Shown here in pieces: positions 62,178 through 64,000 of a stretch of 64,000 nucleotides of DNA. The translations under genes were made by a program, and so were the position numbers. The stretch is from Triplophysa rosa (Eukaryota > Chordata > Actinopteri > Cypriniformes > Nemacheilidae): positions 7,313,219 to 7,377,218 of the forward strand of contig NC_079901.1 in the NCBI RefSeq assembly GCF_024868665.1, written 5' to 3'. Positions within the stretch are counted from its first letter, which is position 1; every line of letters starts with the position of its first letter. Below the pieces are notes generated by a model. It worked only from the letters and a program-made list of their open reading frames with translations, did not search any database and had not been told where the DNA came from.

Positions 62178-64000
62178 GACGGGCAACGGTACGCACAGCA
62201 TAAACAGACTGTCATGGCCACAGAACAGCCGTGTACTGTGTGTGTGTGTGCTAAGGCCGCAGTCCCTCGGTGAGCTCTGAAGGCCCTTTCTCTCGCTCTC
62301 CCTCTAAAGACAGGGAAGAGCTGGTCTCATATTGCTCGGGGGTCAAGGGTTGTTTTATCTCGAACACACTTTGGGACGTCTGCCAACTAGAACAAGGGAA
62401 AAAAAGAGTGAACTGCAGCCGCAGCACCGAAAGGCGAGAGATGCAGAGAGAGAGATGCCAAACTAGGGTACTTCAGTCCTTTTCACAGTATTGGTAACAC
62501 AGGACGGGCGGACAGCTGCTTTTGAACACTCTCATACATACGTGCACGTGTACGCTCTCGATGGCGATCGCAGAGCTGCGGTTGCACGTGTGGATACTCG
62601 AATGTAAACAGTTGTGACAAAACGACGTGTCAAAATATCAAATCTGTTTAGGACGTTGTAAATGCAGCCTAGAACACCTGTCGCCGTCTGTTACGTAAGA
62701 GAGACAGGAAAGTGAGACACGCATTTGAGTAAAAGGATTTGGCGCTCAACATGTTTACACAAGCATGTTTAATGCGTGTGTGCGTGTGTGTGATGAATAC
62801 ACCAATGACTCATGCAGAAGGGTTTGTCATATTTTAAAGTTAACTACATTTCTGAAGGAAATGTGAATGGTGGCTAATGCAAAATTGTCATCACGATGTT
62901 CGCAGGTGGTTGTCAGGGCTTCTCTATGAGGTTGCTAGGGTGTTCACAGTGGTTTTTAGTGTGGTTGTCATGTGGCTGTAAGTGTAAAATGAGTTATTCA
63001 CCAACATTGTATACAGAGTTTGGGGTTAGTCAAATTCCATATCTTTAAACGAGCAAGAGTGATGCAAACACCGCAAAAGATCTTTACCATGTGGCATCAT
63101 TCATCTCTCAACCTCATTTTATAAACCACAAGCTATTTTCACAAACAATGATAATGAATTTGACATTAATAGCGTCGGCATTTCACACTAATTAATGTAA
63201 AACGTTTTTGTTATGTTTGTAACTGTTGCACACATCTGCAGGTCTTTGATTCATAAATTCATAAATTAACTAAAGTATCAACAATGGCCATTACAGGGGA
63301 ACGAATACCATAAATTTGCTTCATCATCGGCGCGCACAGCTAAATATTTAAAGCCTTAAATTAAGTTTGTGCATACACACGTTGCACTTCGACCAATCGC
63401 AGAGCTCGATTTATAAAACTACAGCGTAATTTCCATTCCACCGTAAATGTGGGGCAAAGTTCTGGCACGATTCAACCAAAGAGCTCGTGCTGAAGGGAAA
63501 AATGCATGTTGTGTTGAGCTTGGAGTGTTTCGGTATCTTTGTTGAGCCTCACAGCTGGGCGCTGTTGTTTTCGTCACGCTCAAAGCTTCTCGATATCACA
63601 TTATTCTTTCATAGCTCACCTTAGCACGCCGGCATGTAACTCATCTGGAAGCTCTCAGATCACCTGACCAGATAAGAAACACTTTGTTCCGAACGTTGAA
63701 TCTCATTGTCCTTCCAACGCACTACAAACGGCCTTTAATAGACCCGAAACACATGTACGTTCGATGACACATTTCACCTTCCTCTGCGTAGTCTCGTCCA
63801 GTCTTTGGATGGTTGGATGAAGGTTTCATCTCTCTGAATCACCTTCAAAGTATCGCAGATTTTACGACGCGGCAAGACAACAAATCTGTGGTTCTCAAAA
63901 CATTACAGCACAAAAAAACCCGCCAACTAAGGCCTCCGACTGCGGCAGGAATGATCACGTAATGAATGGCGAGCACATATCCACCAGCCCGAGAGAGATG
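62178..64000. other. Right-end non-coding stretch
   Basis: I see no convincing exon. A GT-rich stretch is at about 62780-62792. The short plus-strand frame 62270-62497 shows no family resemblance. Confidence 0.4.

Overview
The window is animal nuclear DNA from a teleost fish, most likely a cyprinid. Four intron-containing genes are interrupted by many copies of DNA-transposon families typical of cyprinid genomes, and there is one degenerate DIRS1-type retrotransposon. Species cannot be fixed from the sequence alone. The four genes, treh - ddx6 - cxcr5 - bcl9l, keep the order and orientations of their mammalian counterparts (human 11q23: TREH, DDX6, CXCR5, BCL9L), so this is a conserved vertebrate block.

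Layout. 1-556 (-): the first two coding exons of trehalase, running off the left edge. 1318-9624 (-): ddx6, an RNA helicase of P-bodies, with 12 coding exons (484 codons) and a long 3'UTR. 9625-17782: its first intron, inflated to about 8 kb by hAT-type transposons, several with exact 8-bp target duplications. About 17783-17905: non-coding exon 1 and promoter. 21014-22733 (+): cxcr5, a chemokine receptor, two coding exons (378 codons), head-to-head with ddx6. 23900-36446 (-): bcl9l, the beta-catenin/Pygo co-activator, seven coding exons (1524 codons), convergent with cxcr5. 37136-37200: a probable bcl9l 5'UTR exon. 37.2-52.6 kb and 57.7-64 kb: no recognisable host coding exon. These stretches hold transposon relics, microsatellites, a 188-bp tandem repeat, a decamer minisatellite and a CpG-rich promoter-like block. 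52618-57747: DIRS1-type tyrosine-recombinase retrotransposon with inverted ends and an internal complementary region.

The genes share no pathway or operon. All exon joins were made by hand from splice sites, reading phase and family similarity, and every join keeps the frame. I found no CRISPR array, tRNA or rRNA, and nothing I would call a new biological system. The most unusual signals are two consecutive short GC-AG introns in ddx6, a hAT element beginning 8 nt inside a bcl9l intron, the DIRS terminal architecture, a 10-bp-period minisatellite and a perfect 31-nt palindrome.
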